Assembly (NCBI RefSeq): GCF_022201045.2
Contig: NC_068559.1
Location: forward strand, 24,745,501 to 24,809,500
Direction of reading: 5' to 3'
From: Citrus sinensis
Lineage: Eukaryota; Streptophyta; Magnoliopsida; Sapindales; Rutaceae
DNA: 64,000 bases
The notes beneath the pieces are model-generated. The model made no database searches. It was given only the letters and a program-made list of their open reading frames with translations, and had not been told where the DNA came from. Position numbers and translations under genes: made by a program. How positions within the stretch are numbered: the first letter of the stretch is position 1; each line of letters starts with the position of its first letter. This document shows positions 37,790 through 51,247 of this stretch, in pieces.

Positions 37790-40157
37790 ATTTAAAATTT
37801 AAAAAGCCGATAACCAAATTGCGCTGTTGAAACTTAAGAGGAAGGAAATATGTAGTGATTCGTTTATCGTTTAAGAGCACGAGCTTGTATGGTGTTTTCA
37901 TGCTTTCGTTTATCAACTAAGAATGGAATTGGGCCGAGCTCGATTGTTTGTTAATGGCTTGTTCACAAGCTCTCATGATAAAAGTTAATGGTCTACATTT
38001 ACAGAGGCTCCGAAATGTCAGGCTCGAGAACCCTAAATGCACTCAGTTTTATTTCTTAAGACACTTCCGCTCTTGAGGATTCTGGATATACCCACTTTAT
38101 GACTTAAAAAACCAAAAAAAAAAAAACGGTAGTACTAAAAAACTGAAAATAGCAAGGTGTGTGTTTGGTAATGTAATTTTAATTGGTGCTTTTTTGCCCT
38201 TGTTTTAGGGAAAGAAAAAATGATGTTCTTAATATGATTTTTTTAAATGAAAACTTATTTGGTAATTTGTTTCAAAATATTGGTTGTCTGTTTCAGTTTA
38301 TTTATATATTTTGGTATTATAATTTTAAATCAAAATGTAATCAATTTCATATAGTAATAATATATTTTCACCATGAAATCCCTCTCATTATTTATTGGGT
38401 TTTAAAATATAAAAAAATGCAAAAAAAAACTGAAATAATAAAAGTAGCATTAATTAACATATAAAATGATTGAACCGCAATTATATTTATCATAGCCAAT
38501 TAAGTAGTTCATTTGTGCATAATTATAATTTTACAACCCAACACATAAAGAATAAAAGAGTCAAGTACAAAATATTTGCATAAAAGCAAGCCCAAATATT
38601 TACATCTACCTGTTTAACATGAAGATCATAATTATCGGCCATCGTCACCTATAAATAAATAATAAAAAAATTGACATGCACATTTCACACATTATAAATT
38701 AAAATAAATCAATTTAAAATAAAACACCAGTCGATAAAAAAGCACCAATTGTTACTAGATAAAAATTAGGAGAAAAAATAAAAGAGAGATTTTTTTATTA
38801 TTATATGTTGATATAACAAAACTTTATGTAAATTTTTAACCAACAATTAAAACAAAAACAAAACCGCACATGTAAATTTGGCTGCGAGCAATAAGAGAAA
38901 AAGAGATATTGTTTACCTGAAAGAGTTCAGATTTGCTTGCCTATTGGTGGAGTAAAAACAATAGTGTTAAGTACATAAAAGCACTAGGTCGGCCATGCTA
39001 CTATTTCCGCCCCAGCACGGATCGCTCAGCCAAAGTGATATGAGCAAAACACGTGGGCTAACATGAGCCGACCAGAGATGAATACAACCAGGGAAACATA
39101 CCGACCAGAGGTATATACCGAGCCGGCATCATCCCCAGAGAAGCGGGAACACGATCCCACAGAACCGCGGTAGTTGCGCTTTTCCCAGAACCGTTGAAGG
39201 ACACGCGAGATCCACGTTTGCCCACAATGTAACAGTTAGAGTCCCATGAGGGGCTGCCACTACCCGAAAAAGGTGGGATGAATGGCAAACGGAAACGTGG
39301 GTACAACGGCTATAAAAGAAGAAGAAATCGATGAAGAAGGATATAGAAAAAAAGAGAGAGGGAAAACACTGCCAAATTGCAACCAGGTCATTTCCTTACA
39401 AATTTTTAATAAACTCCTGGAATCCAAATTACATTGTTTTCCCGTAAACACATTGTGCTAACTTAGGCATCGGAGGATTTACGCCGGCAAAACCACCGGT
39501 GTCTCTGATCCATTTTTAGTGAGTGCAGGTCTATTGAGAGAAAGGAGGACGATTCCAATCCCAGTGAACGAGCAACAATAGATAACACAAACGTTGGTGA
39601 AAGAATCTGGTCGGTCAAGAGGCGAGCAGATTTCAGCATCAACAAATAGTGAAGGAGTTAATAAGGCAACCGTGAGCCTTGACAAAGTATAACATATCAC
39701 TCTTTTTTTTTTTTTAATTCAAGGTTTTCATTTGTTCTTTTAGTTTAGAGAGAACACAAAAATCGAAGAATGAAAATAATTTTTCAGAATTTTTGGTTAC
39801 AGTTATTAATCAAGCTAACGAACCATGCTTTCCTCTTTTGAAAAACACACAAAAGCCCAGCGACGAATATTACCGAACGCACCCTAACAGTCTCTGACAT
39901 AATAATAATTGGGTCCACAACTTCTTGCAACATCACAAATATAGCGCATTTTGAAATTTATTTTTTATACAGGCCCTGCATTTAAAGATTAGAAGAAACC
40001 CGATGTCATTTCCCAAGACCCGCTATCCAGCATCCAGGTAACATCTTTCACATGAAACCTCAACTCCTCAAGCCGCTTGCGGAACAAAACCCTAAACGGA
40101 AGCTCTACTATTAGTGTTACTGCTTTCACTGCACTGGCTTGGAACCCACTTGAGTGA
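37790..40157. other. Right flank of element A up to the PPR gene
   Basis: Host DNA. From 38100 to 38940 it is AT-rich without a gene. A solo LTR occupies 38965-39644 (separate entry). The 40000-40157 stretch just upstream of the PPR start is less AT-rich and carries a telo-box AAACCCTAAA at 40088-40097, common in promoters of plant genes for organelle and translation proteins. Confidence 0.45.
38965..39644 (+). mobile_element. Solo LTR of an LTR retrotransposon (probably Ty3/gypsy-like), 680 bp
   Basis: It starts TGTTAAG and ends CATCAACA, the TG...CA borders of an LTR, and is flanked by the 5-bp duplication AATAG (38960-38964 and 39645-39649). A TATAAAAG box lies near 39311 and an AATAAA signal near 39407, in U3-R-U5 order. 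The U5 has the TTAGGCATCGGAG...GCCGGC pattern seen in many plant LTRs. No internal region or second LTR is present, so it is a recombined relic. Family assignment is tentative. Confidence 0.72.
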
Positions 40158-43100
40158 ATGGCATCTCAAATGGCGATCTTCACTCGAACAAAAACCCTTT
40201 TCGCTAAAACCCTAAACCCTAATCTCAAATCCCTCTCAATCTCCACCTTCACTTTCCTCTCCCAAGAACCCCAGCTCGCCGAGTCAACTCCGACTACACC
40301 TCTCCCGCCAAATCCTGCCACCGGCAGCCCAGTTTACAGTGAGAACTGGCGGAACCAGGCACCCAACTCGGAAACCTTGGCTCAGTCGTTGATCCCTCTT
40401 GGGCTCCTCAAGAATGCCTCAACCCAACGCGTTCAGGCGATATCACAAACAATTGATGCGCAGACTTTAATGGATCTTTTTGCGAACTGGATGACGAGTA
40501 AGAGATGGTCTGATATGAAGGAAATGTTTGAGTATTGGATTCGAAGTCTTGATGTGCATGGGAAGCCTAATAAGCCTGATGTTGGTTTGTATAATCATTA
40601 TATAAGGGCTAATTTCATGTTGGAGGCCTCTACTGCTGAATTGATTGATTTAGTTGCACAAACGGAGGATTTTGCCATTGTCCCCAATACTGCGTCTTAT
40701 AATTTGGTCCTCAAGGCCATGCATCAGGCCGGAGAGTCCGAGGCTGCTCAGAAGTGGCTCGAACGGTCAGTTTTCTCTTCAGATTAAATGCGTTTTGCAT
40801 ACTATGGTACTTATAATAATAATAATGCACATGTGTTTTGACTGGTTTGGGCCTCTAGCTTTTCCTTTTGGTTTCTGATGTCGTCTCACACCATCGAGTA
40901 CACAGGCGAGTGCTTAGATGTTAGTTTTACTATGTAATGCATTATCCTTGACTTTATTTTAACCAGGATGCTCCAAGGAGGGAAGGATTCCCTGCCTGAT
41001 GATGAGACATATGACTTACTTATCAGCCTGCTGTTCTCAAAGGGCGAGATTGATTCTGCCTTGAAATATATAGACATGGCTTTGAAATCTGGTTATATGC
41101 TGTCTATGAATGTGTTTACTGAATGTGTGCGGGGCTGTGTTGATGAGCGAAGGCCAGATGCGTTGGTATCCATTATTAAGAAGTGCAAGGTACATGATTG
41201 AATTCTTTCATACATGAGCCATTCCATGAAGGGAGGTCTACTGTTTGATAAGTATTTGTTTAAGTGACTTTGTTCCTATGCGTATTACCAGACAATGGAT
41301 CAAAATAAAGCTCTTTGTCCTACCTGGAACTTGTGCATCATTATTGCAGAAGTTGCAGTTCAGGAAGATAACAGTGAGTTAGCATTTTATGCCCTGGAAT
41401 TCTTGGCCAGATGGATGGCGCGTGGTGAGAATGCAAGGCCTCCTGTTCTGCTTTCTGCAGATGAAGGACTGGTCGTGTCAGTGCTTGGAACTGCAGGTAG
41501 GACCTTCAATCAAAAACTATTGGATGCATCATGGGCGGTCCTACGGCGCTCTTTGAGACAAAAGAGGGTCCCTAAACCTGAATCTTATCTGGGAAAAATA
41601 TATGCACATGCATCAATGGGAGATCTACAAAGGGCTTTTATCACCCTGAATGAATTTGAGACTGCCTATGGCGATTCCATCATAGACATGGAAGAAATAT
41701 TTTCTCCCTTTACCTCTTTATATCCATTGGTTGTGGCCTGCTCCAGAAAGGGTTTTGAAACATTGGATTCGGTATGTCTTTAATACTTCGGCATCTTCAA
41801 TCAGATTGTATCATGTCTACCTTTTAGCGAATCATCTATTAGTTAAGATTATTTATCATCCAACTATTTCTGATTTGAATAGATAAGTTTGAGAGGTATC
41901 ACGCCTGTCTTTCCCAATTATATATATATAGAAATATGTCATTTTTTCTATTACTATTATCCAATGGAGTCTTGTAAAATAAAGTTCAAAGCACCTACAT
42001 GCACATTATTGTTAAACAAAATTTGTTATTTTGAGCTAATGTGATGGATATGCAACGAGCACTTATACATATCATCACTATTAATATCCTCTTTCTGTCT
42101 TGTTATGGGCTATTTGGAAAATGGAGGTGTTATTCTACAGCTTCTTTCTTTTTCTTTTTCCTTTTTGTTTATTTGGGCCATCTGTGCATCAAGGTTTGGT
42201 CATGGTTAGCATCCTACAAACCTTTGTTTGCTTATATCAGCATCTGGCATTGCCATGATGATAACTCTTCATGATAAATAATAATAACTAGAATATAGCT
42301 TGCGGGTTCCTAAGGAAAAAGGAATACTGAAATTGCAGTCTTTTATGCTGACTATGATTCAATGTGTAATTTTTAATGAAAAGTTATAATAATTTAATTT
42401 ATATTTTTTATTAGCAAACTTATTGTTGTAGATCAAGTTTTATATATTTCATGTGGTAATATTGCATGTTTAATATTCTTCTGGAAGAGAAATTGCACAT
42501 ACAGTTTGTGGTAATTATGTAGTTAGGTTCAGAATATCTTTCATCAATTTAACATACAAATGTGGGTTGTTGCTAATTCTATATCAAATATTGTTCCAGG
42601 TGTATTTTCAACTTGAGAATCTGAGCCGCGCAGAGCCTCCTTACAAATCCGTTGCTGCTATCAATTGTGTAATTTTAGGTTGTGCAAATATTTGGGACCT
42701 TGACCGTGCCTACCAAACCTTTGAGGCAATGGGTTCTTCTTTTGGGTTGACCCCTGATATTCACTCCTACAATGCTCTAATATATGCATTTGGGAAGCTC
42801 AAAAAGGTGCATACTTGGATCTCCATATTGCTCTCCATTTGACAAACACACACATGTTTTGCATGCTTAGATATATGATCACAATCGTGTATCATCCAGT
42901 GTTGCTGCCTGCAGATGTATTGTGGAGCTTGGTGAGAATGCATGTTACGGCTATCCCTGCATTCTTACCCCACCCGAGCGAATAAATTCACAGCCAGGAG
43001 ACTTGTGCTGTTGAAGGGTGTTTTGTTTATTTATTTTTTCTAATAATAGTAAAACCTCTATTCAGGATAGGTGCTAATAATCTGCATAAGCATTACATGC

Positions 43101-43623
43101 ACACATAAACTGCTTATGCATCACATGATTAAACTAATTTGCATGTTTGGTATGTTGATTCTTATTTTGAAAGTTCATGAACTTCTCCTGTGGCAGACAT
43201 TTGAAGCCTCAAGGGTGTTTGAGCATTTAGTAAGTTTGGGTGTCAAACCCAATGCAATGTCATATTCTTTGCTTGTTGACGCCCATCTTACCAACCGAGA
43301 TCAAAAGGCTGCTCTCTCTGTAATTGATGAGATGGTGAGTTCCTTTTTTGCTTATGAGTGATTGAGTGATTTGTGTTTCTTTTAATTGATTTATAGCTGC
43401 AAAAATTTAATACCTGCATTACTGGACCTGTTTTCAGGTAAATGCTGGATTTGCACCCTCTAAAGAAACTCTTAAAAAGGTCAGAAGGCGTTGTGTGCGA
43501 GAGATGGATGAGGAAAGTAATGACCGGGTGGAAGCCCTGGCTAAAAAGTTTGATATTCGAATGAACACAGAGAATCGCAAGAACATCCTGTTTAATCTTG
43601 AGTACAGCGCTAGTTATGCATGA
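40158..43623 (+). CDS. Mitochondrial-type PPR protein, At1g26460-like
   Basis: A P-class pentatricopeptide repeat protein that should bind organelle RNA. Six exons join in frame: 40158-40765, 40967-41189, 41292-41771, 42600-42806, 43197-43334 and 43438-43623, giving 613 residues, close to the 630 of Arabidopsis At1g26460. The N-terminal 35 residues are rich in Arg, Lys, Ser and Thr with almost no acidic residues, as in a mitochondrial presequence. PPR-like helical pairs include NTASYNLVLKAMHQAGE, DDETYDLLISLLFSKGEID, DIHSYNALIYAFGKLKK and NAMSYSLLVDAHLTNRD. The intron of about 830 bases after the third exon is the largest. All introns have GT-AG borders. The start is the first ATG after a telo-box region; a second in-frame ATG lies four codons later. 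The frame is intact and the gene looks functional. Identification of the Arabidopsis relative is from memory of the sequence and not from a search. Confidence 0.88.
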
Positions 43624-45477
43624 TCGGTAAGTTCTGATGCATGGTAAAGTACATGAATCTCAAGAAAGCTGGGTGGAAAGCACCTCATTTTGCCTAGATG
43701 ATTAATTTTAGCTGACTTCATATTACTTTATTTCTATATATTTCTTAGACTAACTAATTTAAAATTTTGATGCTGAAGTACCTCTTACTTGTTTGTTTGA
43801 ATGTTTTGTTGAACATATCTTGTTTTCATGTTTGTACGTTCTCCAGTCTCCCTAGATTCAGGAACTTTGTTATATGTAGTGTTGTGATTATGCTCAACAT
43901 ACAACTGTCAATCACTGCAGTCAAACAAAACTAATGAAAGATTCTTAGTTATCATAATTCTTGTATTTTGGATAATGTTGAACCAATCAGGCTTTATTTA
44001 TATTTGGTGTTTCTTGTTTTTACAGTGCTTGCTTCTTATTAGACTTGGAGATCTCAGTGCTGATTGATGACAGGGTTGGCCGAGTTCACATATTTCCAGC
44101 TTTAGTTTCATATGAGCCTTCTCCTGTGTTTGTAAATTATCTTACACTTCTGCGATTTTGAGTATTTGACACAATTAAGGGTTAGCCATATTTTTATTCT
44201 CATTTTTCTTTTTTCTTTCTATTTTTCATTCTTTTGTGCTTTTTGAGCTAATCCAGAAGGGCAGCAAAATGTTGATCCAATAGATATCAAATGTTGACCA
44301 ATAAGTGTTGTACCATTTCAGATAATTTAAGTTATTTGCAGCAGATAATGTTCTCTCCGCTGTTTCAGCCTTTGTTATTGTTTTTGTTGTTCTGCCACTA
44401 GCCTGTTTATTTAGCTAGATTGGCAGGGTGGAACAATACTATAGTCGAATGGGTTATCTATTTGAGGTTTGGGAACTAGATGTCAGAGACGCCTTTGTGT
44501 GCCTGAATGGAATTTTGTAAACCGTCAAAAAAGTTGTCACAGGCGAGAAATACCAAACTGAAAATTGAGAATGGAATATTTGATTGTGGCACATTATTAT
44601 GTTTGATAGGATTTGTCACATTGCTTGCTGCAAACCCTTTTTGGCCCAAGGGTCAGCACTAACTACAGTGGGTAAAAATTATGCATTGATGTTGTTACTT
44701 TGTAGTTCTTTTACATTTCTTAATTGGTGATCCTGATAACGATAGGAATTGAATCTTGATGTATATAAGCGCTTTCAAGTTTTGTTTGGGATTGTGATTG
44801 GGAGCTTAAAAAGTTATAGCACTACAGTTGAACACTTACTGCTGTATAAAAAATCTATTGTATCTTTATTAATTTTATTAAAATTATTATGTAAAATTTA
44901 TATTTACCACATATTATTAGTTTTTATTTTATAATTATAGTTTTTTTCATATAGCACGATGATGCCAAACAGGGCGTAAGACAAGACGGATGCAGTCATT
45001 TTAAATTCACATTCTCCTTGGTGCAAATGAAATAATAAAATATATTGGCTTAAAATTATAGCCATTTAGACCTATTTTCAGTTATTGTGTCGTCGGGTAA
45101 AATTAATTCGTAGGTTAATTTCATTTTTAGTTATTGTGCTGTAGATTCTCTAACGCTGGTCTCCTAAAAAAAAAAATCCACCTGTATACACATTTAAGTT
45201 GAACGACGCCATTTGCTTGCACCTCAGCTGATGCATAGAACCAATATAAAAAATAGGGTTCATAGATAAATCTTTTCACAGTGATCAATCCATCTTTAAG
45301 ATTTGATCTTATTCTTTTCTATGCTTCTTAAGAGATTTTTTAAATGCCTAGGCCAAAATGTTACCATCATCAGCTCTACAAAATCCTGTTCTGTAGACAC
45401 ATCCGGCTTTTGTATGAGGATCTCCTTTATTACTAGTAAATGCATTCGGTTCTGAACTAGAATTGTTGTTGTACCAG
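43624..45477. other. Intergenic region between PPR and translocator genes (convergent)
   Basis: Both neighbours end here, so it holds two 3' UTRs. GTAAGT follows the PPR stop codon within a few bases (43627-43632), which might be a 3' UTR intron donor. The rest is AT-rich with no supported gene. Confidence 0.4.
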
Positions 45478-48400
45478 CTACGAAGCAGCAGCCAAAGCAG
45501 CTTTCTGAAACAGTAAAGAAAAATCATAATCAGAAACAGAATCGCTAGCTAAAAAGTATTGCAAAGCCTGTATCATCTGTCCGCAGGTGAATATTGAAAG
45601 CATAAGCTATTGTCTGGGGACCTTATTCATAAGCTACAAATATTGCTCAAAACTTCCAATTGTTAAGATTGAAGTTATGTCAGTGTCAGTTATTTATTCA
45701 ACTAGATTACCCAAAAAAGAGTCGGGACTTTTAAATCTTACTCGTTTTCCCTCTTCCATGTTTGCCTTTATGAGGGAGTAGATGGCAACGCCTGCAATTG
45801 CTACTGCCGTGCCAATCCCAGTTTGTGTGGAGATTTTGTTGCCTACAAGGTACATGCCAATAAAAATCAGAAGTTAGCTCAACCATATCATTCCTAACAG
45901 CGACTTCAACATTTACAATTCAGGATGATCGGAGCTAAATTATAGAAGGTTTTCTATCCAAAATTCTGGTTTCCTTATGGCTGCAATAATATTGATAAGC
46001 AACAAAACTTGATGGCCGCAAAAACTGTGCTTGCCAAGAAAACCTTATATTACTACAGAATTCTGGATGTATGTCTGCACACAAATCATGGAAAGAAGCC
46101 GTGAAGTAATTACCAAATACCACAATGGAGAACCCGATAACAAAAACTCGTTTCAACACATTGCCAACTGCATGTGTAAGTGGTGCAACCCGTTCCAGTG
46201 TGTTCGTAGCAAGCTGCAAATGTTAAGCACCGAACAGGGAAGTGCAGGAAGTCAACAGGAATTCTATAATGTCAATTAACATATTCCAACTATCAAAGAC
46301 CTCAGGTTTCTTATTGCCTCAGCATACCTGATTGTACAGATGATAGAACATTCCGATCCAAAATAGGTCAGACAAAAACTTGAAGAGTCCCACCTTGGCA
46401 ATTGCAGCCTTAAAACCATATTGCATAAGCTGTGGGCCCTCGATCTGAGTTCATGTTTTAGGCCAAATGAGGGTCACAAGGAAAATGATTTGAAAGGAAA
46501 AGAATGTTAAGATTCTCAGTTGGTGGCTTGAAACTCACGAGTACTGCTGGTGGTATGCAGAACAAGAGGGCAATTATTGAAGTGTAAGCGTACACATTTG
46601 TGCTGTCCATACCTGTCTGTTAAATTGAAAGAACCCAAAGAGCAGGGAAAAAAAAAAGTCAGGAACAAAGGTAAAATAACATGAACGGAAAGAGCTTAGA
46701 AGTCTGATACTAAACAAGAGAGATGGTGAATCGTGATTAGTATTTCATGATTAGTATTGCGTATACAGTATCTTGTTTCAAAGCTATCCGGGAAATTCTC
46801 GTTGGACATATCTTATCTCAAAGTAGTAGTTCATGAAATTTTGTTAAGACTTATTTCAACAAGATTCCATCAGTATTATGGACTCAATTGCATGTCTAAT
46901 CAAAGAATGATTCAAATCTGAATTTCTGACAAGAAGGAAAACCAATGGCCAAAAAACATCATATGCAGTGGTCAGGGTTCTCGGAGGGAGTATCTTTCTT
47001 TCAATCAATGTCATACAACAGACTACGTCATTCAGCTCCATACATTAAGCTAAAGAGCTTTCAAACGTACCTAGATCATTTGAGCCATCATTAACAATGT
47101 ACAAAACGAAAAATACTGAGGATCACACTTGTTAATCATACCATTGCTTTCTTTGAATAGATACTTCTGTATGTAAATGCAATGTTTGAAATCATTGCAC
47201 TAATGAAACCAGTCCAGTTGAAAGAAAGTTCCGTCAGTGAAGCCATTGATACACCTTAAATTAACAGATACAGTCAGTAGCTAAAAACCATATATGAAGA
47301 TCTCACAATGTATATAGATGTGTGTGTGTGTGTGTATTCAAGTGGTATCTGTAATTCATCTCACATGTGAAGTTCAGTTAAATTAAAATGTTCTTCTATA
47401 TCAATGAAGAGAATCTGATGGTTACCAATAACAACAGGAGCCAATGATAACCACAGAGACAAGGGAATCTGGTGGCCCAAAACAAACTGAGAGGCAGCAG
47501 CATTGAAGAATGGCTCCAAAGCTGTGAAATAATGCAGGAAGATTGTTAGGGAACATAAACCATCATTCTCAATTTAGTAAGGGTCATCTATTTTTTGTTC
47601 TTGAAAGAATATAAATGCCTGTTGAAATTCATCAATGTCTTAATCAATTACTACATTTCCTTGTGGACAGGATTAATAGATACAATGAATATCAATAAAA
47701 TTAGCATTCTTAAGATGCATTTTGCTCTACCTTTAATGGTGTGGGTAAAAGATACAGCTACAGCGGCAAATGAGATATTGGACATGACATGTCCAAGGGC
47801 GTGGCAGAATGCAACCGGAGTCAATATCACCAAAAGCTCCTTATTAATTGGCTGGTTATATACAAAAGAAAATTATGTCACTTAGGCAGGCCAGAGTGTG
47901 GCTTATGGAGCAAAAGCACCAAGTGAGAAACTGAAGCAGAAACTTACAGCACGCTTGGGTAGACCAACAGTCCAAGAGACCAGACAGTACACGACGCCAA
48001 CCAGAAGATGTATGACAGAAACAAAGCTGCAGAAAGGTGAAAACTTCTCTTTTAATTATGCAAGGGATAGAGTTTAATAAGGAAAGTTTAGGATGAAATA
48101 TGTGAGTGTAAGTGTGTAACAAGGGATTCAAGTCATCCACTAGGATAAGATAACATACTAAGGATATGGGAAATAATTGTAGACCTTCTTGTTGAGTATG
48201 TTGAAGATAACATTTAAGAAATACCTGCATAAAAATGGCTTAGAGATTAATCGAAGTTGTATAGGAGGAACACTAAAATAAGCTAAACTATGCCTAATGT
48301 ACGCATAACATATATATAAGGCATCAAGTAAGCACTGTTCAGCATTCAGAAGTAAAAATAATTAGAAGTATAAGTGCATCCTGCATTATCAGCATGTCTA

Positions 48401-49069
48401 TGCAATAAGAAAATAGATTTCCCATGGGCAAAAATGTAATCAAGCAACCAAATTCCATCATGATTATCCAAATTTGATAGCTTAATTACCACATAAAGAA
48501 AAAAAAGCCAGTGACCAGTGCGGGAAATCTCTCACCAAAGCTCTTTGATGGCTTTGCATATCTGCAGTCATATCAGAAAAAAATAAAATAAAATAAATTA
48601 TTTTGACTCTGAAATCGATCATAGTCAAACAATAATATAAAAAGCACCAAAACTTTCTTCCTCTTATCATATGATCGTATCCTTCACTATCACAGCGGCC
48701 AAACATTAAAAAGAGGAAAAATGAAAACAAGTTTATTAACCCATCAGAAACTTCGATCTCAGTCTCATGAGCATGACCATCAGCACCCGCTGCAGCCGCT
48801 GAAACAACTGGAAAGTCAACGGTGCCTCTCCTTCTTATCTGCTGGCTCCCACCGGAAAATTTGAACGGCTCACCGCAAAAGCTGACTCCCCGGGAAGATT
48901 CTTTCTTCTCCGGCAATGGTGAAAAATCCAGCAGGCGCTTGGCATTTGAAGTCAGTGATCGAGTGCTGTTAAGTACTTTAGCACAGCAAACTTTAGTGCT
49001 CGACAAGTAAAGTGAAGAGATACGGGGAGTTTTGATCGAGTACTGAACTGGGTTAGCTGTTGAAGCCAT
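45478..49069 (-). CDS. TPT: Plastid triose-phosphate/phosphate translocator, 12 exons
   Basis: It exchanges triose phosphates and 3-phosphoglycerate for inorganic phosphate across the inner plastid envelope. Exons, 5' to 3' on the minus strand: 48741-49069, 48490-48561, 48159-48224, 47948-48026, 47731-47851, 47426-47521, 47142-47254, 46539-46616, 46328-46444, 46114-46213, 45742-45842 and 45478-45504. They join in frame to 432 residues with GT-AG borders. Residues 1 to about 105 are a serine- and arginine-rich transit peptide. The mature part has the family signatures [70 protein letters not shown] and the highly conserved [19 protein letters not shown] with its substrate-binding Lys and Arg. 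These are closer to TPT than to the PEP or glucose-6-phosphate subfamilies. The terminal KAALAAAS tail is encoded by a 27-base last exon. An assignment to the non-green-plastid type of TPT is possible. The gene looks intact. Confidence 0.93.
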
Positions 49070-49238
49070 TAATTAACTGCAAATGAGAATAAAACGATCA
49101 AAAGAGAGTGAATTTTGCTCGATTCAATTATAATAAGCCGGTGGGTTTGTTTATGTCTAAATGAGATTTTAAAACGACGGTTATCTCGAGGGTTCTATGC
49201 TTGCATGAAGCGGAGATAACAGAGAGAAATTATCAAAT

Positions 49239-49248
49239 TATATATATA
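49239..49248 (-). promoter_or_regulatory. Candidate TATA box of the translocator gene
   Basis: On the minus strand the motif reads CTATATATAT, about 170 bases before the ATG at 49069, a normal distance for a plant leader of 100-140 bases. No other TATA-like element is closer. Confidence 0.45.
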
Positions 49249-51247
49249 GCAACCAACTAACAATAGTACATTAGCTTGTCGAGTTCAAAGCTGATTGAAA
49301 TGAACAACTGAAGTTAAAAAAGGTTTTGTAAGTGCGAACAAACAGCAGTCTGAGAAAGAAGAAGAATCTTTTGGTTTTGGTGATCATAAAACGGGCCGGC
49401 TTGTTAATTAAGTTGTTCAAATTCAATAATGGAGATGGGAAAGAGCAAGTGGGAGAGATGGTGATGACGAAGTGGCGTTGGTTTTGCAAGTTTCGATTCG
49501 TTTTGTGTTGCTTTCGTCTTTTACTTGAAATTCCCTCTAAAACTGGACTGCTGAAATGGGAATTTTTTAACTTTAATTAAGTGCAAGATTTTTTTTCTTA
49601 ATATTGCATAAATACTCTGATATACCACACGACAATGATAGAGGCATACATCACAAATAATAAATTATACGAAACAAACACCAGTGGACAAATTGTGTTG
49701 TTCATTTAAATGGCATTAAAATATTAATTGGATAAAAGTATTCTATAATATTTTTATTAACTGTTATTATTTTTCAAATAATCTCTTTACGTCACGTAAG
49801 TTTTCAATTCAGTTTTCATAAGGTATTTTTAAATTATTTATAAGCGTTACGTTATTGAATAATTTATAAAGCGAAGTAAATTTCATTTTAGTATGTGTAT
49901 AAAAAACTTTTTTAAAAAAAAAAAAAAACTCGATTATGCTGCGATAGTATAAATTTGGATTCGGATTCGGATTCTAATCAGTAAAAGCTAAAATTTTGTA
50001 AAACTTGTAGAATTTCTTAGTGCTTGGAATGAGGTTACAAAATTTATGGCAAAGGATGAGTAATGCATTGACTATAAATGGGACTCCAGGTGTGTTTTTT
50101 TAATACGTAGTCAAGAAAAATAAACTCTACAAGTTATAAGACTAACGAGACGAGAAAATTGAACTCAATAATTTCGCTCCGAGCATCAAAACTTTCCTCC
50201 TTGTGAATTGCGGTTGCCAATGAAGTTTGATAAATGTGAAAAAATAGATGGCATTGTGATATGTGCCATACCCTACCCTACTTATCAACTCACTCGCAAC
50301 TACTTCCAAAATGAAAATAGTTAGCACATAACAACAAAAAATTCGACCCCATTTGAAGTAATTGGACAAGGGAGATGTGACGATACCCATCGTGCTTTTG
50401 ACGGTCAAGTGCCTGTTGATCAACGAGTTATGAAATGTTAGGTAATTTTGTTAGCTACAATGTCATCTTATCAATCGCCACTCGCACTTTAATTTGTTGC
50501 CATTCTCTTAACGATAAGACATATCACGGCATGTTCTATACCAAAATTAATTAAAAAAAACTACTTTAAAATGTGAATGATTATTTTGGCGGTTGACCCA
50601 AAAAACAAAAAAAAAAGGGCGGACGAAGAAGAAGAAGAAGAAAAAGAAAGGGAGCATGATGCACTACGTATGCTGCAGGCAGTCCGGAGGAATAAATAAA
50701 TGACACATTTTGGAGCATGCGAAACAACCCACGAACAGTCAACACGCAAAGATAAATAAATAAATATATATATAATTACAAACTGTAAAATCATCAATCA
50801 TCATCTTATGATTTCGGTGGTTATTAGTTAACTAATCATTTTTCCCCTTAACAATTATTATTTATCACTCTAATTAGAGTAATTTTCTGAAGTAATATTT
50901 TTCTGACGAGTTCCGTTGTATAGTTTATGGCTTCCCATTCGTTTGTGATTTTTATAAAATTTAAATGTTGGCTGGCTGGGCTGGATAGAGCTCCACGGGA
51001 AATGAGGATGAGCTCGTTTAAGCAGGCCCAATTTCACAACCCAATCTGATTTTCTGTCTGTCTCACTTGGAAAGTTTGAATTTTCCTTTCTCGGATCAAA
51101 CTGTAAAAAGCAAAGCCCTAACCCAGGAGGGCAAAAAAAAAAACCCAAATTACTGTTTTTATTATATCGTCCGGCACGGCAACATCCGAATCATACATCC
51201 CAGCAATAGCAAAAACAGCGTCGTTTCGTGATCAGAAGAGGGCGGAG
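49249..51247. other. Divergent promoter region between translocator and EAF7 genes
   Basis: The two flanking genes point away from each other, so the promoters of both lie here. The centre (49560-50000) is AT-rich with homopolymer runs, and a small GAA tract occurs near 50630. No open frame shows coding character. Confidence 0.45.
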
